Shown piece by piece: positions 51,774 through 60,635 of a DNA stretch of 64,000 nt (position 1 is the first letter of the stretch; every line of letters begins with the position of its first letter). The notes under the pieces were generated by a model. That model was not told where the DNA came from. It made no database searches and worked only from the letters and a program-made list of their open reading frames with translations. The DNA is from Streptomyces griseus (GTDB taxonomy: Bacteria; Actinomycetota; Actinomycetes; Streptomycetales; Streptomycetaceae): assembly GCF_900460065.1 (NCBI RefSeq), contig NZ_UAVD01000052.1, positions 124,001 to 188,000 on the forward strand, written 5' to 3'. The position numbers and the translations under genes are program-made.

Positions 51774-52129
51774 TCGAGATACCCCCGTCTGTGAGCAGAG
51801 AAGCCGTCAGGAATCCACTGTTCGTACGCGGAACGTTTCTGTCCCTCTCACCTGGGTTGCACGCGTTGACGCCTCACATTGGCCAGATGACCGATGGGTG
51901 GCCGGAACACATGTCCCCCGCCGGCAGCGCTGTCCCTGCCCGAAGGGGGCCACAGAATCACGAAGGGAGTGCGCCCGAGCAGACCGGCCACGCCGTCCGG
52001 GAACGCCCGATCAGCGAGGCACTCCCCCGGGCCTCCAGCCACGTCCCGCACCACCCTGCCTGCGAAGGCGGTGGAAAGGTGTCCTCGTACGTTTCGGGCA
52101 GGGCGCGGGCACGCCGGACGAATCGCGCT
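51774..52129. other. Intergenic stretch, 356 bp
   Basis: No supported gene; the 51774-51860 part is the promoter region of the dioxygenase gene. Confidence 0.45.
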
Positions 52130-53119
52130 TCAGGAAGCGCATCCTTGCCCTTGCGGCGCGCGGCCCGTGCCTTGGTCGACCTGGAGCTGGACGTACATGT
52201 CGAAGGCTTCGCCGTTCGGGGTGTCCTCTGCCCATACCTTCACGGTGGTGATGCGGGTCCATGAGCTTCCCGATACTTCCGGCACGATGAGTGCGTCGCC
52301 GATCGCCACCGTGGTCTGCGGGCAGGAGACCGAGGGTGTGGTGACGAAGATCGTTGGGCCATCGCTGGTGGATGCGCCGGGCACGCGGATACGGATGTTG
52401 CCGTCTGGCGACGCCCAGGATCCCTCGTTGACGGTCAGCTCTGTTTCGTAGGTGCCGGGCTTGAACTGAGGCTGCGCGGCGGCTTCCGGGGCGTCCGCTA
52501 CCGCTCCCGATGTTCCGCCGGTGGGACGGGGGTCCAGTGCGGTGGGCGTGACGGCTGTCGGGCCTCCGGCGGGTGCCTGGTTCCGGTCGTCGATGACGGT
52601 TACGGCTGCCCAGGCCGCCACAGCCACGGCCAGGGCACTGGCCGCACTCACCATCCGCACCGGAGACTGTCTCCCACGTGGAGCGTGAACCGGCGCCTCC
52701 CCTTCGCGCGCCCCCTGATCCGGATCGGCTGCCTCTCCGCTTCTGCCCGGAGCGAAGGAGGAGTGGCTCGCCACTGACCCGGCGGCAGCACCCTCAGTTT
52801 CCAGGCCGGGGGCGATACTGTCAGGGATCGGTGCCGTGTCGCTCTGCGTGGCGGTTGGGGTGCGGGCAGCGTCGGCCTGCTTCCAGCGGCGCAAACATTC
52901 CTCTGCCGCGGTGGGCCCGCCCAGGACCCGGGCGATCGGTTCCACCGTCGTCCAGCGCGGGAGGCGTTTGCCGTTGAGGGTCTCGGAGATCGTGCTGACG
53001 ACCACACTCGCAGTCGGGTCGGTCATCCGGATCCGGCGGACGATCTCGGTGTAGCTGGGCTTCTTCGCTTCCCGGTGCAGGTGACGCAGCCAAGCGGCAA
53101 ACTCTTCGACCGGGTCCAC
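52130..53119 (-). CDS. Membrane-anchored XRE-type HTH protein
   Basis: 329 residues from GTG 53119 with AGGAGG 5 bases upstream; starts 2 or 18 codons earlier are possible. The N-terminal HTH (FAAWLRHLHREAKKPSYTEI, STISETLNGKRLPRWTTVEP) is followed by a disordered linker, one membrane helix (VRMVSAASALAVAVAAWAAV) near residue 170, a Pro/Thr/Ala stalk and an extracellular beta-rich domain (FKPGTYETELTVNEGSWASP..). The layout resembles streptomycete one-component surface sensors. Ligand unknown. Confidence 0.78.
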   Translation of the reverse strand: MDPVEEFAAWLRHLHREAKKPSYTEIVRRIRMTDPTASVVVSTISETLNGKRLPRWTTVEPIARVLGGPTAAEECLRRWKQADAARTPTATQSDTAPIPDSIAPGLETEGAAAGSVASHSSFAPGRSGEAADPDQGAREGEAPVHAPRGRQSPVRMVSAASALAVAVAAWAAVTVIDDRNQAPAGGPTAVTPTALDPRPTGGTSGAVADAPEAAAQPQFKPGTYETELTVNEGSWASPDGNIRIRVPGASTSDGPTIFVTTPSVSCPQTTVAIGDALIVPEVSGSSWTRITTVKVWAEDTPNGEAFDMYVQLQVDQGTGRAPQGQGCAS

Positions 53120-53204
53120 CGCCACCTCCTGCCCCCATCGCTGTTCGGCGTCGTTCGCCGTCCTTCGGCGCACCCCACCGAACGCTTCAGGGCTGCCTCA
53201 ATGA

Positions 53205-53477
53205 GTGGCGTTATCCCGTTCCTACCGGAAAGCCGCCCTCATGATGTTGCTCATTGTGCCGCTCGCCGGCGTCGTGCTTGGCGTACTTGGTCCACTCCTG
53301 GCCACCGCCGTCGCGGTCCTGGCCCACGACCCCGCCCGGCGCGCCGACGCCCGTGAAGTCCTCTGTCTCCTGTTGACCCGCCCCAAGCTCAGGCGAAGCA
53401 GGCACGAGTACCCACCGCCGTCACCGGCCCCATGGACTCGTGACCACCCGGGACTGCCTCAGCGGCACGCAAAGTGA
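53205..53477 (+). CDS. Small membrane protein, doubtful
   Basis: 90 residues from GTG 53205. KAALMMLLIVPLAGVVLGVL and GPLLATAVAVLAH form a hydrophobic hairpin; the C-terminus is basic and Pro-rich. Divergent from the HTH gene. No family known and no strong ribosome binding site. Confidence 0.45.
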   Translation: MALSRSYRKAALMMLLIVPLAGVVLGVLGPLLATAVAVLAHDPARRADAREVLCLLLTRPKLRRSRHEYPPPSPAPWTRDHPGLPQRHAK

Positions 53478-54072
53478 CAAGGACTCCGAGGAGCGGTGTG
53501 CAGTCCACTGGGCCGGGAACGGGGAAACCATCCGCGGCGAATACCTCGGCTCCAAGACCCCACCGCGCCCAGCGGGCAGCTCCCCGGGGAGCGCGTCATC
53601 GAGGTCGGCCTTACCCAGTACGCGGCCTCTGCGGCCCGACCAGTCGCACCCGGGAAACTGCCGCCGTGGCAGGAGGCCGGGAGCGCTCTGCACAGCGGCA
53701 GCTCCGCCGCGTCGGACGGAACACGAGGACGCAGCACGGATGAAGAAAGCCCATCATTCTGCCCACCCTCAGTTGCAGGACCGGGCACGCAGGCCGGCCT
53801 GCCGCGGCGTCTCGACTTCGGTGGATCGGTTCAAGGGGGCCTTGACCTGGCTCACCAGCGTGCGGGGAGCACCGCGGGATCCGTCGCCGGCCGTCGCATC
53901 ACCCTCCGGGACCGAGCAGCCGGGGAAACCTCCGGCGCCTGGTCGATCCGCTTCTGACGCTGCGGGGGGGTGTGGTCGACGTACGTCGTGTCGGGGGCCG
54001 GATCCGGTCGTTGATCGAGAGACCGGCATATGCCAGGCGGACCCGGTCCGTCGCACACACATGGAGTTGACG
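53478..54072. other. Gene-poor stretch, 595 bp
   Basis: No supported gene; several frames are open but Arg/Ser-rich and without motifs. Confidence 0.4.
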
Positions 54073-54360
54073 ATGAACAGGGAAACGCGGAACACCGGTG
54101 CGCGGGCCATCGTGCTGGGGGCGGTCGCCGGGGCGGCACTGCTCCCCGCAGGGACGGCCGAGGCGAACGTCGTCGGCGTCGGGAACGCAGCGTTCGGCAA
54201 CACGTGCGCGAACCAGGCCGATACACGCGCCGAGGGAGCCACCGTCGCCGGAAGCGGCCTGGGCAGCGGCAACCACGCCGGGCTGCCCCTGAACCTGGCA
54301 CGCAACCACTGCGGCAACAGCGGCATCATCTGCACCGCCCTCTTCATGGCGCGGTACTGA
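54073..54360 (+). CDS. Small secreted protein with chaplin-like features
   Basis: 95 residues from ATG 54073 (GGAG 8 bases upstream); ATG 54061 is also in frame. There is a clear signal peptide (RNTGARAIVLGAVAGAALLP, AGTAEA) with cleavage before NVVG. The mature part is about 63 residues, rich in Gly, Asn and Ala, with three Cys (AAFGNTCANQ, NHCGNSGIICTAL). The GNxxxGNTC pattern recalls chaplin-type surface proteins, but the chaplin core is not conserved. A surface or matrix role is plausible. Confidence 0.7.
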   Translation: MNRETRNTGARAIVLGAVAGAALLPAGTAEANVVGVGNAAFGNTCANQADTRAEGATVAGSGLGSGNHAGLPLNLARNHCGNSGIICTALFMARY

Positions 54361-54406
54361 TGCGCCGCACGAACGGTCCGGCGCCGGTGACGGAGGGCCC
54401 GGGGCG

Positions 54407-55648
54407 ATGATGGCAGCGGGCACGTCGACAACCGGCGTGCGGGTTGGTGACCGGGCAGTGGCCGAGTTCCTGGCCTTGGGCGGGCAGACGCTGCCGCTGC
54501 TGCGGAACTGGGCGGGCGAGGAACCCGGCAACGGTGTGGCGCGCGGCCTGCTCACCCTCGCGACGTCCGAGCGGATGGACGACAGGGTCCTCAAACAGCA
54601 GCTGGTGACCGCCCACCGTGACGCGCAAGCCTCGGGTGAGCGGGAGGCGAGTCTGGTATATGGGGTGTTCCTGCACACTCACCGGCAGTACCGGCTGACC
54701 GCCGACCATCTGATGGCGCACTTCGAGCGCTGGCCAACGGACGAGGTCGCGACACTGATACTGGATGCCTTCTCCGCCGCAGGGGACTCCGCATACCGCG
54801 TGCACGGAGATGCCCTGGTGGAGCAGCAGGCGACGCTCGCGGGGCCGGACAGCTGGGTGTGGGCGAGCTGTCTCGCCGCGGTCAGAGCCGAGCAGGGCCG
54901 GGTACGTGAAGCGCACCGACTCGCCGAACACGCACTGTCCCGCAACCCCCGCTCGGGAGTGGCCGTGCACGCCCTCGCCCACGTCGAGCACGAACTCGGC
55001 ACGGGCCCGGCATCCACCAGGATGCTGGACCGGTGGTTGGCCCAGGACTCCCAGGCCGTGCAACTGGGGCACCTGAACTGGCACGCCGCTCTGCAGTCCA
55101 TCGCCTGCGGAGACTTCGCCGACGCCCGGCACCGGGCCGATACGGCGTTGCGGCGTGAGGACGTGGGCATGCGGGCGGCGACGAACTGGCGTTTGATGCT
55201 GGTGGGCCAGGAGCCCGCCCGTCGCAGCGACCTGGATCACGTGCGGGAACTGCTGGCAGCGCCGGGCGGCATGGCCGAGGTCTTCCACACCTTCAACCTT
55301 GCCCTGGCCCTCGCGGTGGAAGCCGCGACCGAGGACCTGGAGACGCTGGCCGGCCGGGCTGCCGCCGATCCGCGCCCCGCTTACCGCGAAGTCCTGGCCC
55401 CCGTCGTGGGGGCGCTGGCCCACATAACAGTCGGCCACCCACGTGCCGCGGCCGAAGGCCTTGCCGCTCTCGGTGAGAAAGCCGAACAGATCGGCGGAGT
55501 CCGCGTGGAGCGGGAGATCGTCCAGGACACACTCGCCCGCGCTCTCATCGACGCCGGCGACCCCGCCCGCGCAGCCGCACTGCTCCGGCACCGCACCACC
55601 ACCCGTGACCACCACACCTACGAGAACCTGCTCCTGGCCCCACGCTGA
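54407..55648 (+). CDS. TPR-repeat protein (TTC38-like)
   Basis: 413 residues of helical repeats. HTHRQYRLTADHLMAHFERW, HALAHVEHELGTGPASTRML, LNWHAALQSIACGDFADARH and the late ALAEGLAALGEKAEQ-type helices resemble the tetratricopeptide-38 family. The conserved HALAHVEHE matches that family's His-rich helix. Function in bacteria unknown; cytoplasmic. It begins 46 bp after the small secreted protein gene in the same direction. Confidence 0.8.
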   Translation: MMAAGTSTTGVRVGDRAVAEFLALGGQTLPLLRNWAGEEPGNGVARGLLTLATSERMDDRVLKQQLVTAHRDAQASGEREASLVYGVFLHTHRQYRLTADHLMAHFERWPTDEVATLILDAFSAAGDSAYRVHGDALVEQQATLAGPDSWVWASCLAAVRAEQGRVREAHRLAEHALSRNPRSGVAVHALAHVEHELGTGPASTRMLDRWLAQDSQAVQLGHLNWHAALQSIACGDFADARHRADTALRREDVGMRAATNWRLMLVGQEPARRSDLDHVRELLAAPGGMAEVFHTFNLALALAVEAATEDLETLAGRAAADPRPAYREVLAPVVGALAHITVGHPRAAAEGLAALGEKAEQIGGVRVEREIVQDTLARALIDAGDPARAAALLRHRTTTRDHHTYENLLLAPR

Positions 55649-55820
55649 CCCTCAGGACGTGCGACTCACTCCGGCGAAACCGCGGGCCTCCAGGGCCACA
55701 CCCGCGGACGCGGAAGTTCACCGCTGGGCTGTCTCCGTACTGGGCCGGGCAGCTCAGAAACCGCCGGAAGGAGAGTGAAGGACCGCAGGGGAAACCGTCG
55801 GAATCGGCGGGAACAGGGCC

Positions 55821-56090
55821 ATGAACACCAAAACGCCGGCGTGGCGGCTCCTTGAAGAGACAGCGGACGAGGACCGCAATTCCGTCTGCGGCGAGCACTA
55901 CAGGGCCGACTACAGCGAACACGACCTCAACATGGAGCAGGCGTCAGTAGATCTTGCACAGGCCGTGCGCTGCTTCGGGAGGCCCGCGAGGCCTTCGCCG
56001 AGAGCTGGTTCACCTACGAGACCGCCGGCGCACTCCGACTACTGGGCGCGCCCCCGGTTGCCAAGCTGTGCATCCCCAGCACCCGTCCGC
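55821..56090 (+). pseudogene. Broken small gene
   Basis: From ATG 55821 one frame reads MNTKTPAWRLLEETADEDRN and SEHDLNMEQASVDLAQAV. Protein-like sequence then continues in another frame as ALLREAREAFAESWFTYETA, GALRLLGAPPVAKLCIP before losing coherence. A frameshift near 55965 is likely. Not recognised. Confidence 0.4.
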
Positions 56091-56732
56091 TGCGATCATG
56101 TCGGGGCCCGGTCTTCCGCTCGTGGTGCGTTGGCACCATGCAGCTGCGCTCCAGCAGGACTGGCCTGTGTCCGTACCCCGATGCAGGCCCGCGGTTCATC
56201 AACGAGCCGGGGCATCGCGGCACTCCTCGCACCCGGTGCAGGGCAGAGGAGGCGCCCCCGGTCAGGCGTCGACGTACGGCGCGGACCACCGAGGCCGCGG
56301 GTTCCGAACTCCTCAGCCCACCCCGGCGGTCATCTGCGGCAACTGATGAGCCTGCGACGGGGCGCACGGAGGTACACCCGGCGCACTATCACCCGGAGCG
56401 TGCGCTTCCTGTGTGACGTTCCGCACGCGGATGACGGGAACTGACACTGCGTTCCCGACGCACCATCACGAGCTTCTGCAGTTCCGGGAGTTGCGGTGCC
56501 GCCCGAGAACGGATGGAGCTCCTATGCGACCGCTCAGAATGGCACGGGGTGTCACATCTCCGTCTGATAGTCGGCGGCTTGAGGGGAAACGGCATCCGTT
56601 GCGCTCCGGTAAAGTCACCTCACCTCTTACCTCACGGGCCTACGCAGTCGCGTGGACACCCGCGCGGAGTCCTCGATAAGCGGCGGGCTTCACGCGGATC
56701 TACGAAATCCGTAGCTCCGCCAAGGAAGTGAG
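56091..56732. other. Gene-poor stretch, 642 bp
   Basis: No supported gene. The final part, 56600-56732, is the leader region of the small Cys-rich ORF. Confidence 0.4.
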
Positions 56733-56876
56733 GTGAAGGTCCCTGTGACTGAGCTGGATGAGTCGGAGGGGCACTGCCAGTGTTGCAGCAGGCGGGAGCA
56801 GCCCGAACGGGGCTCCCGATGGCTGGGGACTCTGATCCGCGTGATCTACGAGGTCGCGCTGAACTGGCCCTGGTAG
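56733..56876 (+). CDS. Small Cys-rich peptide gene (47 aa)
   Basis: GTG 56733 is preceded by AAGGAAGTGAG at a suitable distance. The product (KVPVTELDESEGHCQCCSRR, EQPERGSRWLGTLIRVIYEV, ALNWPW) has a CxCC cluster and an amphipathic, aromatic C-terminus. It is not low-complexity. Function unknown; a metal-binding or membrane-active peptide is possible. A GC-rich hairpin near 56883-56906 follows. Confidence 0.5.
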   Translation: MKVPVTELDESEGHCQCCSRREQPERGSRWLGTLIRVIYEVALNWPW

Positions 56877-57399
56877 CGGACAGCCCCGACCTGAGGGCCG
56901 GGGCCTGACCGACCCAACAAGGTCGGCCGCACTGCACACGGGGTGCAAGGGAGAGCTCCACCAGGCTGCTTCGCGGGCGTCAGGTGGGGCTTTCTCTCTG
57001 TCCGAATGCGGTTATGAGCGCACACATCAAGCCGACTGACCGCTTTGTGATGCCCGTCACATTGATGTTGCGCGATGCCCCCACTATGCCTTGATTGGCC
57101 CGACCGTTCCAGCGGCATCACCAAGCCGAACACCCCGCATAAATGCACTACGGCAGCGAAAGATGCTGGTAGTTCCCCTTTTCCACCCCGCATGGAGTGA
57201 TGGAAGTCACATGCCGCCAAGGGTGAATCACCGCACGTACGGCCGGAACCAAATACACCGTTTTGCCAGAGATTCACACACGCACAAGCGGCGATCCACG
57301 CCATCCCGAGGTGGGCCGCCGAACGATACACGCTCCCTCCGGCAAGCGGCAGCGATGCTCCGACCCCAAGGGAGTGAATTACTCAGAGTCATTACATAA
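56877..57399. other. Non-coding stretch of lower GC
   Basis: A hairpin-like end of transcription at about 56955-56990 (CCACCAGGC...TCAGGTGGGGC, then TTTCTCTC) is followed by about 400 bp that is AT-richer than the surroundings and has no coding frame. Confidence 0.45.
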
Positions 57400-57479
57400 C
57401 TACCTCGCACGCCGCTGACCAGTGGGGACGGGAGGCAGGCCGCCTGCCCGCGCGTCATCACAGTCGCTGCCGCTGCCGC

Positions 57480-58130
57480 GGGAGGCATTCCAGCGAGTGG
57501 TGATCCACTCGCCGACGTCGGCGGTGAGGCGCGGATGGTCTTTGTTCTGGAGGAGTCGAGGCGCCAACTCCGCTGCGGTCTGAGGGTCTCGCCGCGGGGG
57601 TGGCGTCAGACCGAGTGAGCGTTGCGGATGCCGTGGAGTGTCTCTGTGCGTGCCACCCCGGCGCCGACGAGTTGCCGGGTGGTCTCCGTTTCGAGGACGC
57701 CAGGGACGCGGTGCTGGGTGGCAGCCCAGTACCTTCGGCTCGTCCCTGACACTCGCCGCTACCGCACAACCGCTGCTTCCAGATACTCCTCGATTCGGGC
57801 CCTGAACCGAGAGGCTGAGGCCTTTCACGTAAATGACCTCTGGCGGGCAGGAACGTGGGAGGTGATGGTCGTGCCGACGGAAGCTTTGGCCTCTGCCCCC
57901 TCCTGTGCCTCGCAGACATGCCGGTTGCCGGGGTACTGGGCGACCCACCAGGACGACGTGGAGGTCAGCGTCGATGACGATCTGATGTTGGCGGAGTACC
58001 GACAGTTCTTGGAGCGCTCCGCGATGGTGTGGCAGCGCGTGGGCACGAGCATCCCGTCCACGATCAGTACGGGGCCCCGGCCGACGCGGTCAGGGCCTGT
58101 TCCTTCCCCCCGTACACTCGGCCCATGGGA
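57480..58130 (-). pseudogene. DDE_Tnp_4-type (IS5-group) transposase remnant
   Basis: On the minus strand VGRGPVLIVDGMLVPTRCHT, IAERSKNCRYSAN and, in the next frame, QYPGNRHVCEA match the DDE core of DDE_Tnp_4 transposases (usually VLIVDGTLVPTRDHSIAEQSKNYRYSTNHQ). At least one frameshift is present and the later part is unrecognisable, so the gene is dead. Confidence 0.75.
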
Positions 58131-58522
58131 TGCAGCGCCGAGCCGAGTAAGTGCCCGCACCGGGCCTGCTCCGCGCTGCCCCCGGCCGACGCCCCCGCGG
58201 CTGTGCCCCCGGCGCCCGCCGACGCGGCGCCCGGAACGGGCCGTACCGCACTGCACGGCCACGGCTAGCGACCGTCCCACCCGTTCCCGGCAGCGGCATC
58301 CGGCGTTCCAGCCCCCGGCGTGACCTACCGCGCCGCAGCACCCACACCGACACCACCTCTCCGGCGCGCCGGGCGCCGGAGCCCCCGTCGCCTCCGGCGC
58401 CCGCCGCAGGCGAGCGTTTCACGATCGGCTCCACAGCACCACGCGGCCCACGGCGCACCCGCCCGTGCCGCTTCCCGGCTACGGCGCACCACCCGGCCGA
58501 TGCCGCACTCGAAGGGATCACC

Positions 58523-59998
58523 GTGAAGCTGAGCGACCTCATCGCGGGACAGGACCACCATGCGCTGCGGGGCACCCCCGACCGCACGAACGTCACCGCC
58601 GGCGTGACGATCGACGCGGACCGGGTCACCCCCGGCTCCGTCTTCGCCGCTGTGCCCGGCCATGCCGCCGGCGGCCCGCACGCAGTCGCCCCCGCCGTCG
58701 CGCGCGGCGCGGTCGCGGTGCTCGTCGACGAACAGGCGCCTACCCTGCCCGCGGCAATGGGCGACGTGTGCGTCCTACGCGTCCCTGATGTCCGCAAGGC
58801 CGCCGCGGTGGTGGCCTCGCGCTACTTCGGCGAACCGGGCCGGGCGATGGATCTGATCGCCATCACCGGCACCAACGGAAAGACATCCGTCTCGTACATG
58901 ACCGAGTCGGTGCTGCGGCTCGCCGAGCGGGCCCGGGTCGGAGTGATCGGCACTGCGGGCAGCCGGATCGGGGACGAGGTCATCCCGATGCCGCCATCGG
59001 TGCTCAGCACTCCGGAATCGCCCGATCTCCAGTACCTGTTGGGGCACATGCGTGACCGGGCGTGCGGAAGCGTCGTCCTGGAGGCCACGTCGATGGGGCT
59101 GCTGACGCACCGCCTGGACCGGACGTTCATCGACGTCGGCGTCTTCACCAACCTGACCCAGGACCACCTCGACGACCACGGCACCATGGAGAACTACCGG
59201 GACGCCAAACTCCGCCTCTTCCAGGGCCTTTGCCGACGCGCCGTGGTCAACGCCGACGACCCGGTGGGTGCCGGGATCCGGAAGCTGATGCCCGGCGCGG
59301 TGACCACATACGCGCTGGACGGCGACGCGGACTACCGCGCGAGCGACCTCGCCGTCGATGCCTCGGGTTCCCGTTTCACGCTGCACCACGACGGCCGCAA
59401 GTATCCGGCGGCCATCCCGTCGCCGGGCCGGTTCTCCGTCTCGAACGCGCTGGCCACGGTGGCCGCGTGCCACCTCTTGGGCCATGGTCTGGCCGGGCTG
59501 GTGGACGCCCTGGAGCGGATGCCGCAGATCCCCGGCCGCTTCGAGCGCCTCCAGATCCCCGGGGGTACCTCGGTGATCGTGGACTACGCTCACTCGCCGG
59601 ACTCCCTCAACAAGGTCCTCACCACCATCCGGGGCTTCGCCCGGGGCCGGGTCATCACCGTGTTCGGCTGTGGCGGCGACCGCGACACCACCAAGCGCGC
59701 CGATATGGGCGCGATCGCGGGCACCCACTCCGACCTGTGCGTTCTCACCTCCGACAACCCCCGTTACGAGGACCCCGAGGGCATTCTCGACCAGATCGCG
59801 AAGGGCATCGTGTCGACCGGGACGCCGTTCGAGCGGCTGACCGACCGCCGCTCGGCCATCGCCGCCGCACTGGGGGAGGCGGGGCCGGACGACGTCGTGC
59901 TCATCGCGGGCAAGGGCAGCGAACCTCACCAGAGCGTCCGGGGCGAGCTGCTCCCCTTCAGCGACATGGCCACCGTGCGTGAGCTGATCGGCGCCTAG
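58523..59998 (+). CDS. MurE-like UDP-MurNAc-tripeptide ligase paralogue
   Basis: 491 residues from GTG 58523 with GAAGGGA upstream; the frame is open 124 codons earlier without coding character. Mur ligase signatures: AGVTIDADRVTPGSVFAAVP, the P-loop ITGTNGKTSVSYM near 115-127, EATSMGLLTHRLDRTFIDVG, FTNLTQDHLDDHGTMENY, YAHSPDSLNKVL and FGCGGDRDTTKRADMGAIA. The DNPRYEDP motif marks diaminopimelate-adding MurE. EATSM replaces the usual E(V/A)SSH. It is outside any dcw cluster, so it is a second copy or a tailored ligase of a peptide pathway. Confidence 0.88.
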   Translation: MKLSDLIAGQDHHALRGTPDRTNVTAGVTIDADRVTPGSVFAAVPGHAAGGPHAVAPAVARGAVAVLVDEQAPTLPAAMGDVCVLRVPDVRKAAAVVASRYFGEPGRAMDLIAITGTNGKTSVSYMTESVLRLAERARVGVIGTAGSRIGDEVIPMPPSVLSTPESPDLQYLLGHMRDRACGSVVLEATSMGLLTHRLDRTFIDVGVFTNLTQDHLDDHGTMENYRDAKLRLFQGLCRRAVVNADDPVGAGIRKLMPGAVTTYALDGDADYRASDLAVDASGSRFTLHHDGRKYPAAIPSPGRFSVSNALATVAACHLLGHGLAGLVDALERMPQIPGRFERLQIPGGTSVIVDYAHSPDSLNKVLTTIRGFARGRVITVFGCGGDRDTTKRADMGAIAGTHSDLCVLTSDNPRYEDPEGILDQIAKGIVSTGTPFERLTDRRSAIAAALGEAGPDDVVLIAGKGSEPHQSVRGELLPFSDMATVRELIGA

Positions 59999-60178
59999 GC
60001 CAGTGGGAGCGCGGGTCACGGTCAATGCGTGCGCTGGCGGCACGCGTGCGGGGACCCTGGTCCGGCCACGCCCCACGCCGGTTCCCGTCCGGCCCGCCGC
60101 CGCGCACTCGCCACCGGCGTAAGGACCGGCAGCAAGCGTTCGACAGCCGGTGTCCGCTACCGAGCCGGATCCATCACC

Positions 60179-60550
60179 TCACCGGGGATGGGGGCTGCTG
60201 GGCAGTTGGGCCAGGGCGAGGGGCAGGGTGCTCTGGGTGTTGAAGAGTTCTTCGACGCCGGTCCGGTGCAGGCGGCGGGCGAAGGAACCGGTGGCGGGGT
60301 TGACCAGGACGAGACCGCGGAGGGAGGCGTGAGCCTGGACGAGGATGCCGAGAAGGACTTCGTCCCCGAAGTCCAGGCCGGTGAGGTCGACCACGAGCGG
60401 ACGCTCCGTCGCCGCGGCGGCGTGGAATGCGTGCTCCAGCGCAGGTGTGTTCCATGCTCCGGTGCTGCCGAGCAGAGCCAGGACGCAGGCGTTCGGACGG
60501 GTGTACTCGGTGATCCTGACCAGCAGATCGTCGAGTCGGCGTTCCTGCAT
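60179..60550 (-). CDS. STAS-domain protein lacking the usual phospho-Ser
   Basis: 123 residues. ACVLALLGSTGAWNTPALEH, RPLVVDLTGLDFGDEVLLGI and LRGLVLVNPATGSFARRLHR follow the STAS fold. The site usually holding Ser (D-S-S/T) reads DEV, so it may mimic a fixed state or be regulated otherwise. It lies 85 bp after the PP2C gene, same strand, forming a partner-switching pair. Confidence 0.8.
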   Translation of the reverse strand: MQERRLDDLLVRITEYTRPNACVLALLGSTGAWNTPALEHAFHAAAATERPLVVDLTGLDFGDEVLLGILVQAHASLRGLVLVNPATGSFARRLHRTGVEELFNTQSTLPLALAQLPSSPHPR

Positions 60551-60635
60551 GTCATGTGCCTTCTGTCCGATGTAGCGCTTTTCATGTGTTTTTTGCGCCG
60601 GAAATAGGCACGGATGCCGCTCGCCCGTTCAGGGA

